Shown: positions 18,813-27,855, counted from the stretch's first letter. The stretch: 45,201 bases of DNA from Candidatus Woesearchaeota archaeon (GCA_018303685.1 JAGVXS010000058.1:1-45201), one strand, 5' to 3'. Notes: generated from the letters alone by a model not told the origin. Numbers and translations are program-made.

Positions 18813-18923
18813 TAGCCCCGGGCAGATTCGAACTGCCGTCTCAGCCTTTCTATTGATTTGAATCAACCAGAGGGCCGAATCCTTGACCGCTAGATTCCGC
18901 GAGACAAATCTCCCTACGGGGCT
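18813..18923 (-). tRNA. tRNA-Gln(CUG) with two apparent introns (18895-18913 near position 10/11; 18848-18866 after position 37)
   Basis: AGCCCCG/CGGGGCT acceptor with A1-U72, T arm GGCAG-TTCGAAT-CTGCC; removing both 19-nt segments leaves a 73-nt cloverleaf with anticodon stem CGGCC/GGCTG and loop CTCTGGA. Confidence 0.82.
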
Positions 18924-18971
18924 GTCTAAACGGGGCTATAAACAAAAAGAATAATAGCTTGTTTTTATATC

Positions 18972-19613
18972 TTATTGCTTCTGCTCCAAAACTTCGGCTT
19001 TCGGCTCGTCTGCCTTCGGCTCTTCCTTCGGCTCTTCCTTCGGCTTTTCCCTTTGTTCAATGCCGGCATACCTTATCTCGCAAACTTTTAAGGGATATAT
19101 TTTATTGAAAGTTTCCCTCATCGCAGCCTGTACCTTATGCATTATCAGCTCGTTGATAAACTCGTCATATGTCATGTTTTTGACAGTTTTTGCGAGAAAA
19201 GCAACTATGTTGTGCCTAAGCTTTGCCGCTGTAGAGCCCTTTATGTCCGATTTCGTGACAACCAGGGGCTTAACCCTCAAAAACACGTTATCGCTGGTTT
19301 CGCAGGTGAACGACAAGTCAACTTTCTCGCTTGCCCTCCTGACAAACCTCTTGACAGAGGAAGGCGCTATCTCATAGCCTATGATCCTTGTCTTGCCCTT
19401 GTCGCCTTCAATCTCGGCAACCTTGAAGCGTATGCTCACGTTCTGCCTTTTCATGTCATTTGTAAGGTTCATGAGGCTGTGGCTCAACGTCTTGCCCAGC
19501 ATCTGCTGCGGCTCATAAACCAAAGTCTCGCCTATAACCGCATTGTCAAACTGCTTCGGGGCAGTGATGTTGTACCACTGCTTTTTCTTTAATTTTGCGA
19601 CTTGTTCAGCCAT
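18972..19613 (-). CDS. rps3ae: ribosomal protein S3Ae
   Basis: KKKQWYNITAPKQF...GRTL-like region and IRFKVAEIEGDKGKTRIIGYE; start at 19613. Confidence 0.9.
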   Translation of the reverse strand: MAEQVAKLKKKQWYNITAPKQFDNAVIGETLVYEPQQMLGKTLSHSLMNLTNDMKRQNVSIRFKVAEIEGDKGKTRIIGYEIAPSSVKRFVRRASEKVDLSFTCETSDNVFLRVKPLVVTKSDIKGSTAAKLRHNIVAFLAKTVKNMTYDEFINELIMHKVQAAMRETFNKIYPLKVCEIRYAGIEQREKPKEEPKEEPKADEPKAEVLEQKQ

Positions 19614-19640
19614 TTTAATGCCGATTTCAGGAAAATATGG

Positions 19641-19655
19641 CAATTTATAAAGGTT
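19641..19655 (-). promoter_or_regulatory. BRE/TATA of rps3ae (AAACCTTTATAAATT)
   Basis: Sits about 28-42 nt upstream of the S3Ae start; same motif found upstream of several genes. Confidence 0.65.
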
Positions 19656-19699
19656 TATGTTTTTGATTGGGAATTTTTGGAATACACAAGCTGTAAATA

Positions 19700-19785
19700 A
19701 AATCAAACAATCACGGGAGCGTCCTCTGGAAGTAAGCACGCTGGAGGAGACCCGCTTGCTATATTTCGCCGAAGCAAGATTAATG
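19700..19785. ncRNA. candidate structured RNA/leader, GC-rich intergenic patch
   Basis: Inverted repeats CGGG/CCCG, AGCGT/ACGCT, TCCTC/GAGGA (crossing) and CTTGCT/AGCAAG between two minus-strand genes. Confidence 0.35.
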
Positions 19786-19816
19786 TTTAAACCTCAAATC
19801 CAGAATATTATCCTTT

Positions 19817-19960
19817 CTAATCCAGAACCAAGCCGCATTTCTTGCAGTAGAATTCCTCATTTGCATACTCAATGTCCTTGCTGCCGCAGTCAGGGCACTG
19901 CCTAAGCAAGTCCTCTCTCTTGACAGTTTCCAGACTTCTGACATTCCCTGAATAAGCCAT
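19817..19960 (-). CDS. 47-aa TFIIB/TFB-type zinc ribbon protein
   Basis: MAYSGNVRSLETVKREDLLRQCPDCGSKDIEYANEEFYCKKCGLVLD; Cys pairs as in the TFB N-terminus; own BRE/TATA at 20001-20015. Confidence 0.75.
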   Translation of the reverse strand: MAYSGNVRSLETVKREDLLRQCPDCGSKDIEYANEEFYCKKCGLVLD

Positions 19961-20000
19961 TATTAACCCCCAAATTATATACTCGGGAACGAGATTATAC

Positions 20001-20015
20001 CATTTATAAAGGTTT
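20001..20015 (-). promoter_or_regulatory. BRE/TATA of Zn-ribbon gene (AAACCTTTATAAATG)
   Basis: Matches the promoter pattern at rps3ae and nadM. Confidence 0.6.
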
Positions 20016-20134
20016 CGTTTTGCAAAGCAAAACGGAACACCGAAAAACACAGTTTTTCGATTGTTTCGGAATTGAAAATTCCGAATACCCTGAAATCTGC
20101 GATTTCAATGGTTTCGGTTTTAAAAAACTAAGCC
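20011..20134. repeat. tandem hairpin array: four perfect hairpins plus one degenerate, about 49-bp composite period
   Basis: CGTTTTGC-AAA-GCAAAACG (20016-20034), CGAAAAAC-ACA-GTTTTTCG (20041-20059), TTCGGAATT-GAA-AATTCCGAA (20065-20085), TGAAATC-TGC-GATTTCA (20091-20107); GTTTCG recurs at 20012, 20063, 20111. Confidence 0.8.
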
Positions 20135-20150
20135 CAGAAATTTAATATGC

Positions 20151-22214
20151 TCAAACCACCACGCTCACACTTTCCTGCTTCTGCACCCTTATTACATTCT
20201 CAACAAAGCTTTCTATCTTGCTTTCATGGCTTACAATAATCACTTGCTTCATGTTCAATTGCTCTAAAACATCCCTTACCTTGTCAAGCTGCTCTGTGGA
20301 AAAGCCGTCAGTAGGCTCGTCAAGCATTATGATGTCCTTGGTTTTTATGCCGGCAACAATGTCGTTTATAACCTTGTTCAGCGCCAATCTGTATGACAAT
20401 GCAACAGAGGTTTTCTCGCCGCCGCTTAAATTCTCAATATAAGTCTCATAGCCGTCCTGCTCTATTACCGGAGTGAATTCCTCGTCAACCCTTACATTCA
20501 TTGCCTCGTCCTCAAGCAAAATGTCAAACCAGTTCCTGAACAGTTCGTTAAACTGGGAATGTATGTTAACCATCACATGCTTTTCCATAGTTGACATTAA
20601 ATTTACAAACAATTCATCAATCCATCTGCCCAATTGGGAGATATAGCTTAGTTTTTCCTTTGCCTTCTGCTTTTCATTTATCTCCTTTTCCAGATTCAAA
20701 ATCAGCCTTCCGGCTGACTCCTTTTCTGTCTCATACTTTCTCCTCTCAAGCTCCAGAAACCTCTCCTGAGGCAGCAATTCGTCAATTTCTTTTTTCACAG
20801 CCCTGTATTTTTCCTCTGCTTCAGCATATTTTTCTATTTTTGAGTGCAATTCCGATTTTTTTGAATTCAGCAGGCCTATTTCCCTTTTTATCACTTCCTT
20901 TAGCCTGTGCTTTTCACCCCTCAGGCCGATTTTCTCATTCAGGTTGTCAAATTTTATTTTCAAAACGCTGAAATGGCTCTGCTCCTTTATCAATGAATCG
21001 CGCTCTTTTTTCAGCTGAAGCCTTATTTTTTCGAGCTTTGACTCTTCCTCCCTGCAGCCTTGCACCTGCTGAACCAGCTCGCTGTATTTCGCGCTTTCCC
21101 TCAGATGAATGCCATGCTTGTGGCTTTCATCAACCTTCTGCTCGCACACCGGGCATATTTCCAGGGATTCCATCTTCCTTATAGTGTCATTGCAGTGCTC
21201 TATTTTCACCTCAAGCTCTTTTATCCTCTTTATCGCATTTTTGTAATTCTGCTCCGCCTCGCCTATTTCATTTTCTTTCTCATCGATTTTTTTTGTTGTC
21301 AGGCTTAAATCCTCCAGCCTTTTGCCTTCAACATCCTTTTTAAGCGCTTCAGTCTGGGACTCGAGCTTTTTTATCTCCTCGTTCAATCTGTTATTCTGCT
21401 CTATTCTGTGGCTGAGGTTTGCTTCCGCAATTCCAAGCTCTTTTCTGAGCAAATTCAGCTCGTTTATTTCCTTTTCAATCGCTTCAATGGAAATTTTTTT
21501 GCTGTTGATTATTCTTTTTATCTCGTCTATTTTGGGCGCTAAGCTGCTTAACAGATTGCCAATATCCAGAATCTCAATTTTTTTCGCCTCCAAATCCTTT
21601 TTCTTGTACTCTAAGTCCAGAATGTAGCCTTCAAGATGCTTTTTCTTCTCCTTCAATGAGGATGTTATGATTTTTGAATTATCCTTTGCCCTTTTGTACT
21701 TGTCTATGTTGAAAACCTTTCTCAAAGTTTCAAGCCTTGTATCCTTGTCGTCATAAAGTATTTTTTTCATCTCCTCCTGTGGAGTGTAAACAGTATAGCG
21801 GTAAATCAAGTCCTTGCCTTTTTTTACCAGGTCTTTCGGATAGCCGAGCAGTTCCAGGGCAATCGCCCTTAGTTCCTCTGCTGTGCCTTCTTTTTTTATT
21901 CCATTTGTTATTACATAGCCGGCTTCCTGCTTTATATCTTCATTGCTTCTTTTCAGGGCCCTTTTTATTATCACCTCCTTGTTGTCAATCTGCATTTTCA
22001 ATTCGACAGAGCCTTCCTTTTTGCCGTGCCTCAGCAAAGTGTAAGCAGGCAATTCGCCTTTCTTTGCGCCGAAAATAGCAAACTCTATTGCAAGCAGAAT
22101 TGTTGACTTTCCAGAGCCAATGTCGCCAGCCAGAAGAACAGAGCCTGAAGGAAAATTTATCTCTGCATTTTCATAGCTTCTTATATTGTGCAGCTTTATG
22201 GATTTGAGGAGCAT
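20151..22214 (-). CDS. Rad50-like SMC-family ATPase with zinc hook (CPVC)
   Basis: Walker A GDIGSGKST, CPVCEQK hook, signature NLSGGEKTSVALSYRLAL, Walker B DIIMLDEPTDGFS. Confidence 0.9.
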   Translation of the reverse strand: MLLKSIKLHNIRSYENAEINFPSGSVLLAGDIGSGKSTILLAIEFAIFGAKKGELPAYTLLRHGKKEGSVELKMQIDNKEVIIKRALKRSNEDIKQEAGYVITNGIKKEGTAEELRAIALELLGYPKDLVKKGKDLIYRYTVYTPQEEMKKILYDDKDTRLETLRKVFNIDKYKRAKDNSKIITSSLKEKKKHLEGYILDLEYKKKDLEAKKIEILDIGNLLSSLAPKIDEIKRIINSKKISIEAIEKEINELNLLRKELGIAEANLSHRIEQNNRLNEEIKKLESQTEALKKDVEGKRLEDLSLTTKKIDEKENEIGEAEQNYKNAIKRIKELEVKIEHCNDTIRKMESLEICPVCEQKVDESHKHGIHLRESAKYSELVQQVQGCREEESKLEKIRLQLKKERDSLIKEQSHFSVLKIKFDNLNEKIGLRGEKHRLKEVIKREIGLLNSKKSELHSKIEKYAEAEEKYRAVKKEIDELLPQERFLELERRKYETEKESAGRLILNLEKEINEKQKAKEKLSYISQLGRWIDELFVNLMSTMEKHVMVNIHSQFNELFRNWFDILLEDEAMNVRVDEEFTPVIEQDGYETYIENLSGGEKTSVALSYRLALNKVINDIVAGIKTKDIIMLDEPTDGFSTEQLDKVRDVLEQLNMKQVIIVSHESKIESFVENVIRVQKQESVSVVV

Positions 22215-22299
22215 AAGCCCGGTAATGATTAAAGTTATTTAAAAGTTGTTGTGAGAAATAAAAAAATTTGTCACAATATAGGCAGTAAAAATAGCTGTT

Positions 22300-23268
22300 T
22301 TATTTCAGCTTCTTCTTCAAATTCTCAATCACAGTTACAGGAGTCGGGTCAACCCTGTTGGCTAACGCCAAATAATAAGACGCAAAATCGCCATAGTAAA
22401 TGCCTGAAAAAATCCTTGAAAGCAAGCCCTCGCCTCTTGTAAAAACCTCTTCAACATCAACCCTGCTTGAGATGATTTCCTTTGTCACGTCCATTCTTTT
22501 TTTTACCCTATCATTGTCGTTTTTGTCCCTTATAAATATTGCAGCAAAGTCACTTTTGTTCATGCTCCGGTATCCAGCTATCTCATTGTGGTTCATCTCA
22601 GAAAATGAATGATGGAATGCTGCAGCCTTGCTATTCTCATTGAACTGGGTTTTCCACCTGTAAGCAACTGCATTAAGCATTTCAGAGGCATAAATTATCG
22701 GTGTTCTTAATCCGATTTTCTTTGCAATCCTTTCTCCAACTGCCCTGAATTCATCTGTTTTTGACAAAATATCGAGCATTTCCTCAATTTCTTTGCCTTT
22801 GACATCAACAATCCCAGAATTGGCCAAAACCCCCAAAACCGGAAAAAATGTATAGCCCAATGCCGCCCTTGGCTGCAAACCACTTGGAATCTTAATGGCT
22901 TTTTTTGCCATAACGCCAAGCTGCCCGCCTGATGTGACAGCAACAATCTTTGCCTTTTTTCTTTGCGCGTCTTCAAAAGCCGACGATGTCTCTTCTGTGT
23001 TGCCGGAATAGGAAACAGCAAAAACCAATGTGTTTTCATCAACAAAATTTGGAACTTTATAATCTCTGACGACAAAGACAGGCACTTTTGAATCGTGCAT
23101 GTAAATCTTCAGCAAATCCCCGCCGACAGCAGAGCCGCCCATGCCGCACACAACAATTTTGTCAACTTTGCCGGAAACTGTCATTCCCTTGGGCAGCTCT
23201 AGTGCTGTCCTGCACTGCAAAGGAAAATCCTCAATGACTTTCAGCATGTTTGAAGGGTCGGCTGGCAT
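22300..23268 (-). CDS. bifunctional phosphoglucose/phosphomannose isomerase
   Basis: VVCGMGGSAVGGDLLK, AVSYSGNTEET, TSGGQL typical of the PGI/PMI family. Confidence 0.92.
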   Translation of the reverse strand: MPADPSNMLKVIEDFPLQCRTALELPKGMTVSGKVDKIVVCGMGGSAVGGDLLKIYMHDSKVPVFVVRDYKVPNFVDENTLVFAVSYSGNTEETSSAFEDAQRKKAKIVAVTSGGQLGVMAKKAIKIPSGLQPRAALGYTFFPVLGVLANSGIVDVKGKEIEEMLDILSKTDEFRAVGERIAKKIGLRTPIIYASEMLNAVAYRWKTQFNENSKAAAFHHSFSEMNHNEIAGYRSMNKSDFAAIFIRDKNDNDRVKKRMDVTKEIISSRVDVEEVFTRGEGLLSRIFSGIYYGDFASYYLALANRVDPTPVTVIENLKKKLK

Positions 23269-23313
23269 TTTAAAGAGGAGTTTTTTAAGATATATAAAAT
23301 ATTTGGTATTTTG

Positions 23314-23691
23314 CTACGAATATTTTCCTATATGCACTCTGCTACCACGTTTAGCTTTCGAGTCTGCCATAACATACACCACCCCTGTATAAAACTCTAA
23401 TAGCCGGATATCCGGCATTAAAGAGGAGTCTGAAAGACCCTCTACTATTCCACGTTCTTTAAGTTTTTCTATGAGGCTTTGTTTGGATAAAATCGGCACT
23501 TTTAGGTATTTAATTTCTCCTTGCCTGTTTTTTGTATCCTCTTCTATCACCCTCGCCATCATTTCAATTTTTAAACATCTTTTATGAACGGCAGTTTTAC
23601 GTTCTTTATTTTGATCTGCAAGCCCATGATAATCTGATACCACCTGTCCAATTTTTGTATGGTGCTCTGCGTATGTCTTCATTTTGCCCAA
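23314..23691 (-). CDS. hypothetical protein
   Basis: 125-aa ORF. Confidence 0.45.
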   Translation of the reverse strand: MGKMKTYAEHHTKIGQVVSDYHGLADQNKERKTAVHKRCLKIEMMARVIEEDTKNRQGEIKYLKVPILSKQSLIEKLKERGIVEGLSDSSLMPDIRLLEFYTGVVYVMADSKAKRGSRVHIGKYS

Positions 23692-23720
23692 AGTATCTCA
23701 GCTTGTTTTTTAAACTTAAC

Positions 23721-23815
23721 TATAGAGAACTTTGAATAACCTCTATTTTGCTACTTTACTTTCACATATCGTGGAAGTCAGCGACGAAGTCACTATACAT
23801 TCAAAATTCTCTATA
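23721..23815 (-). repeat. long stem-loop with 17-bp imperfect inverted repeat
   Basis: TATAGAGAACTTTGAAT (23721-23737) versus ATTCAAAATTCTCTATA (23799-23815); single mismatch is a G-U pair on the minus-strand RNA. Confidence 0.65.
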
Positions 23816-23844
23816 CAAAACTTAAGAATAGGGTAATTCTAAGG

Positions 23845-25695
23845 CTATTTTATTGGCTTTTTGCTCAGCCTGAATGCAAGAAATCCTACAACCAAAATTG
23901 TTGCCATGATAATTCCCCATATGAGCCCTTTATTCTCTGTGAACCTGCTGTCTTTTTCATCGCAGGCATCGCCTTTGCCGTCTTTGTCTATGTCTGATTG
24001 CTTATACTCGTCGCCAATATAAACTTTTGGATTGGAATCGTACAGGCAGTTGTCCTCAAAATTCATGACGCCATCGTTATCGTAATCTTCACATAAATCC
24101 CCTATGCCGTTATTATTCTGGTCCTCTTGCTTCGGGTTGCTAACTTTTGGGCAGTTGTCCCTTGGGTTTATAATGCCATCTTTATCGGTATCGTCACAAA
24201 TGTCACCAATGCCATTATCATCACTATCAGTTTGCTCAGTATTTTTTATTTGAGGACAATTGTCGCAGGCATCTCCCAATCCATCGCTATCTGTATCTTT
24301 CTGCTCAGCATTCTGAATTTTAGGGCAATTATCTTTATAATTGGCAATGCCATCATTGTCATCGTCCTCACAAACATCGCCTATGCCATTGTTGTTTTTG
24401 TCAAACTGGTTTGGATTATAGCCAAGAAAGCAGTTGTCGCAGGCATCCCCAATCCTGTCATTGTCAGAATCCTTTTGGTCGGGATTGTTTGCATTGATGC
24501 AGTTGTCTTTTGCAAAGGAAACGCCGTCATTGTCCACATCCTCGCAAGCATCTCCAACGCCATTTCTGTCTTTATCGCTTTGGCCGGAATTAGCTGCAGT
24601 CACGCAATTATCAAGCGAGTTAATAACTCCGTCATTGTCGTTGTCGTCGCAGACATATCCTCTGCCATTTAAGTTGTCATCATACTGGTCTGGATTAAAG
24701 CTAGACGGGCAGTTGTCGCAGGAATTTCCTATGCCATCATTGTCGCTGTCTTGCTGGTTTGAATTAGCGGAGTTTGGGCAGTTGTCGCAGGCATCCCCAA
24801 TGCCGTCGCTGTCGCTGTCCCTCTGGTCAGCATTGCTTGTTGTCGGGCAATTGTCTGATAATGCCCCATCACCATCGCTATCGTAATTGTAATTTGTATT
24901 TTGCTGCTGCCCGCCCAACGCCAGGATAGGGGTTGTTTTTTTAGTGGATAACTGAGAAATATCGTAACTAGCAGCCTGCGCTAATTTGTTTCCATAATAA
25001 AGCCCGTATTCCTTTCCTGATTTTGCGGAAAATATGGCTTGAGCGGAGTATGCGCCGTAAATTTCAATTTCGTTTATCACCAAGCTTTGGGTGTGCCAGA
25101 AAGAAAACTTAAGGTACCTAAACTCAACAGGAGGGTAAGTTACGGTTCTTGTGTCGGATATGCCGTATTTTGCCTTGCTCTTGATTATCTTCCAATCTTG
25201 GTTGTCGTTGCTGCCCTCAATTTGCACATCTGTCCATGTGTAATCATTGTTCAAGCTCCATATTTTTGCTTTGTCTGTAAGCACAGAATACTTTAAATCA
25301 ACAATAAACCACGCATAATTTGGATCGGTTATTGAATCAATCTGGAAATAGGCATTGTCATTGCTGCTGTAGTCTCCGTCAATAAGGTTGCTGGCGCCAA
25401 AATTCACGCCTCTGAAATCTGCCCTTGCAGAGCTGGCAGCTGTTATGCTGCCTTTATGCTTTAAAGGGATTTCCTGCCCGTCTTCTGTTATTCTCAGGTC
25501 AGAGCCGTCTGGCTTCATATAACTAAGGACTTGAGAATCAAGCTTTACTATGGCAGGCTCGTTGATTGAAGCAGGGATATTTATTTTTTTATAGTATGGA
25601 TATTGATTGGTGTCTAATGCCAAAACCAGCAGAAAATTGGATATAAAAAATAATGCAACGAATGCCAATTTGAACAGGTTATTTTTATTTTTCAT
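23845..25695 (-). CDS. surface protein: signal peptide, DUF3999/discoidin-like N-terminus, thrombospondin type 3 repeats, C-terminal TM
   Basis: Many DxDxDGxxDxxDNCPxxxNxxQ repeats; TM near C-terminus GLIWGIIMATILVVGFLAF. Confidence 0.88.
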   Translation of the reverse strand: MKNKNNLFKLAFVALFFISNFLLVLALDTNQYPYYKKINIPASINEPAIVKLDSQVLSYMKPDGSDLRITEDGQEIPLKHKGSITAASSARADFRGVNFGASNLIDGDYSSNDNAYFQIDSITDPNYAWFIVDLKYSVLTDKAKIWSLNNDYTWTDVQIEGSNDNQDWKIIKSKAKYGISDTRTVTYPPVEFRYLKFSFWHTQSLVINEIEIYGAYSAQAIFSAKSGKEYGLYYGNKLAQAASYDISQLSTKKTTPILALGGQQQNTNYNYDSDGDGALSDNCPTTSNADQRDSDSDGIGDACDNCPNSANSNQQDSDNDGIGNSCDNCPSSFNPDQYDDNLNGRGYVCDDNDNDGVINSLDNCVTAANSGQSDKDRNGVGDACEDVDNDGVSFAKDNCINANNPDQKDSDNDRIGDACDNCFLGYNPNQFDKNNNGIGDVCEDDDNDGIANYKDNCPKIQNAEQKDTDSDGLGDACDNCPQIKNTEQTDSDDNGIGDICDDTDKDGIINPRDNCPKVSNPKQEDQNNNGIGDLCEDYDNDGVMNFEDNCLYDSNPKVYIGDEYKQSDIDKDGKGDACDEKDSRFTENKGLIWGIIMATILVVGFLAFRLSKKPIK

Positions 25696-27855
25696 GCTAT
25701 ATATTCCTTGTATTTATTGTAAAGGTAAGCTGCCAATAACGCAATAACTCCAAGCACAATAAAGGATATTATTCTGTATCCTGTTTCAAGGTTGCTTAAA
25801 TCATACAAGAATACCTTGGCTATTGAAAGCCCGAACAAAATCAAGCCCAATAGCCTGAAAAGCTTTATTTTCGCAGAGAATCCAAAAGCCAGGATTATAA
25901 TGGCCTGCAATATAAATGCAAGCGATGTCCAAAGCTTCTTTGCATTAAGCGCAAGGCTTGTATCCCAGATTTCGAGCCAGATTATAATGGTAGTCAGCAG
26001 CGTAGCTGCAATGGCATAGGCAGCATTAACATAAATAATATAGCTCTTGTATTTTTCGAATGAGTCCTTGTTTTTGTAGTACAAGTACGCAATGACATAA
26101 AATATAATGATTGCTGAAGCAAATGCAAACAATCTTGTGCTGTTTAGTATATTTGACAAGTCAATTGGGGCAAGTGCGTAGTAATCATAAAACAGCAGCC
26201 TGGCTAAAGTTATGATTCCAACAGCAGAGCTGGCTATTCTTATCACATTTTCCTTTAGCCTGAAACTCAAAAGCACCAATATTAGAGTCAATGCTGCCCA
26301 TGAAATAGTAACCCATTCCCTGTTGAATTGAAGCGGAACTGCAAGCGCCAAGTACCCAAAGCAAAGCACGAGGTATGTGTTAAAGTAATGGCTTATCTTC
26401 TTGTTGTAGGCCAAGTAGGCAAAAATCAGGTAAAACACCGCAAGGGACGCAGCCAGCAGCCCCCCTCCTTTTTGCTTGAAGTAAAACCCGGGCCACATGG
26501 CTAATCCGTAAAAAAAGAGCGAATTGAGCAATATGCCGATTACATTTTCAATCTTGTTTCTGTCCCTGTTAAACACAAAAATCAATATGTTGAAAAGCAG
26601 AAAATACAAGCAAGACAAGCGGGGTTATCACAAGCAGCACATTTCTGAAATCGATCATGAACAAGAACAGATAAGTTACGATGAACAGCACTGCAACAAT
26701 GTTCCTTGAGTTTACGAGTGAATCTACCTTTTCTTTTAGGCTTTCCCTTGTTGTTATCGCCATAATAGCAAACATCACAAAATATATAAGGAGGAATATA
26801 AGATGAAGCAGGCTTTCATTGCTTCCCGTGTAATAGTCAAGCCAGAATATGTGTGTCACGTACATCGCAACTATTCCGCCTGCCCCAAGCAGTTTCCAGC
26901 TCTTAAAATAAGTCAAAACAGTCAAGCCTGCAGTAAGCGCCATGGCGTAGATTAGGAAGAAAGTATTGACTGATGCTACTAGAAGCGGAACAATGTAGCC
27001 CAAAAAGAAAGCTTCGCCTGCAATGATGGTTGAATCATATCTTACAGAGAAGTATACTGCAGCCGCTATGATTATTGTAAGTGCTCCGATATCAACAGGC
27101 AAAGTTATTCCAGTTTCCTTTGAGTAAAACCTGTAAGCAGAAAACATTGCAAAATAGATTATTGCAAATCCTCCTCCAACAAGGGTTAAGCCATAATTTT
27201 GGTAGTCCTTCCTGTAAAATACTTCGCCCAGCACAATCAAGACTATTCCTGCAAGAACGCCCAATGCAACCTGCCCTGTAGGTCCAATCCATTTATTTCG
27301 GATTGCATAAATTACAAAAAAAGCCACTCCCAATACTATGGACACAATTCCAATTTTAGGCAACCATTTCTGTCCAATGCTCGACTCAATGTCCATTTTG
27401 GATTTGGTTACTCGCTTAGAAGGCTGCAGCTTTGCCTCTTTTTTTACAGTTTCCTTTTCAGGCATTAATATTGATTCCTCTCCTAAATCCACTTCTTTTT
27501 TTGATTTTGCAACTTTTCCAACAGCCTGCTTTGGATTTGTGAGTATAATAACAATGCCTGCAATTAAGATTGCTAACGGCAAAATCCCTCCAAAAATTGA
27601 AGGAAGTATGTACCTAAAAATTCCAAAACCAAACCACGGCAGAATATAAAGCATTATACCCAGCCATACCAACCCCCAGCCAAGCCTTCTTTTAGGCGGG
27701 CTTTGGTAGGCAATTTCAGTTGCTGTACCAGAAGGCGCTTTTTTTGACAGCGCTGTAACCTGCGACTCAAGCCTTTCTATCCTTGCTTCAAAATTACTCA
27801 GGGTTGCGCTTAACTTCTTATAGTAATCTTGCCAATCAGATTGTTTTGCAGGCAT
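25692..27855 (-). CDS. DUF2339-like multi-pass membrane protein, split by a one-base frameshift near 26601-26604
   Basis: ORF 26569-27855 ends LVLLVFSAFQHIDFCV*; dropping one T from the TTTT gives LVLLVFLLFNILIFVFNRDRNKIENVIG, joining ORF 25692-26618. Confidence 0.78.

Noticed and set aside
19700-19785. Possible SRP RNA helix 8 (TGGAAGTAAGCA resembles GGAAG..AGCA)
   Set aside because: The flanking pairs do not form the conserved helix, and the 203-bp gap is too short for archaeal SRP RNA; kept only as a generic structured candidate.
20011-20134. CRISPR array interpretation of the hairpin repeats
   Set aside because: The regular units are palindromes of differing sequence, not identical repeats separated by unique spacers, and no cas genes are in the window.
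20591-20971. Plus-strand ORFs over the rad50-like gene
   Set aside because: Antisense to an ORF with clear ATPase motifs.
24127-24672. 181-aa plus-strand ORF and overlapping 24434-24886 ORF
   Set aside because: Antisense shadows of the low-complexity TSP3 repeats; the repetitive translation follows the repeat periodicity.
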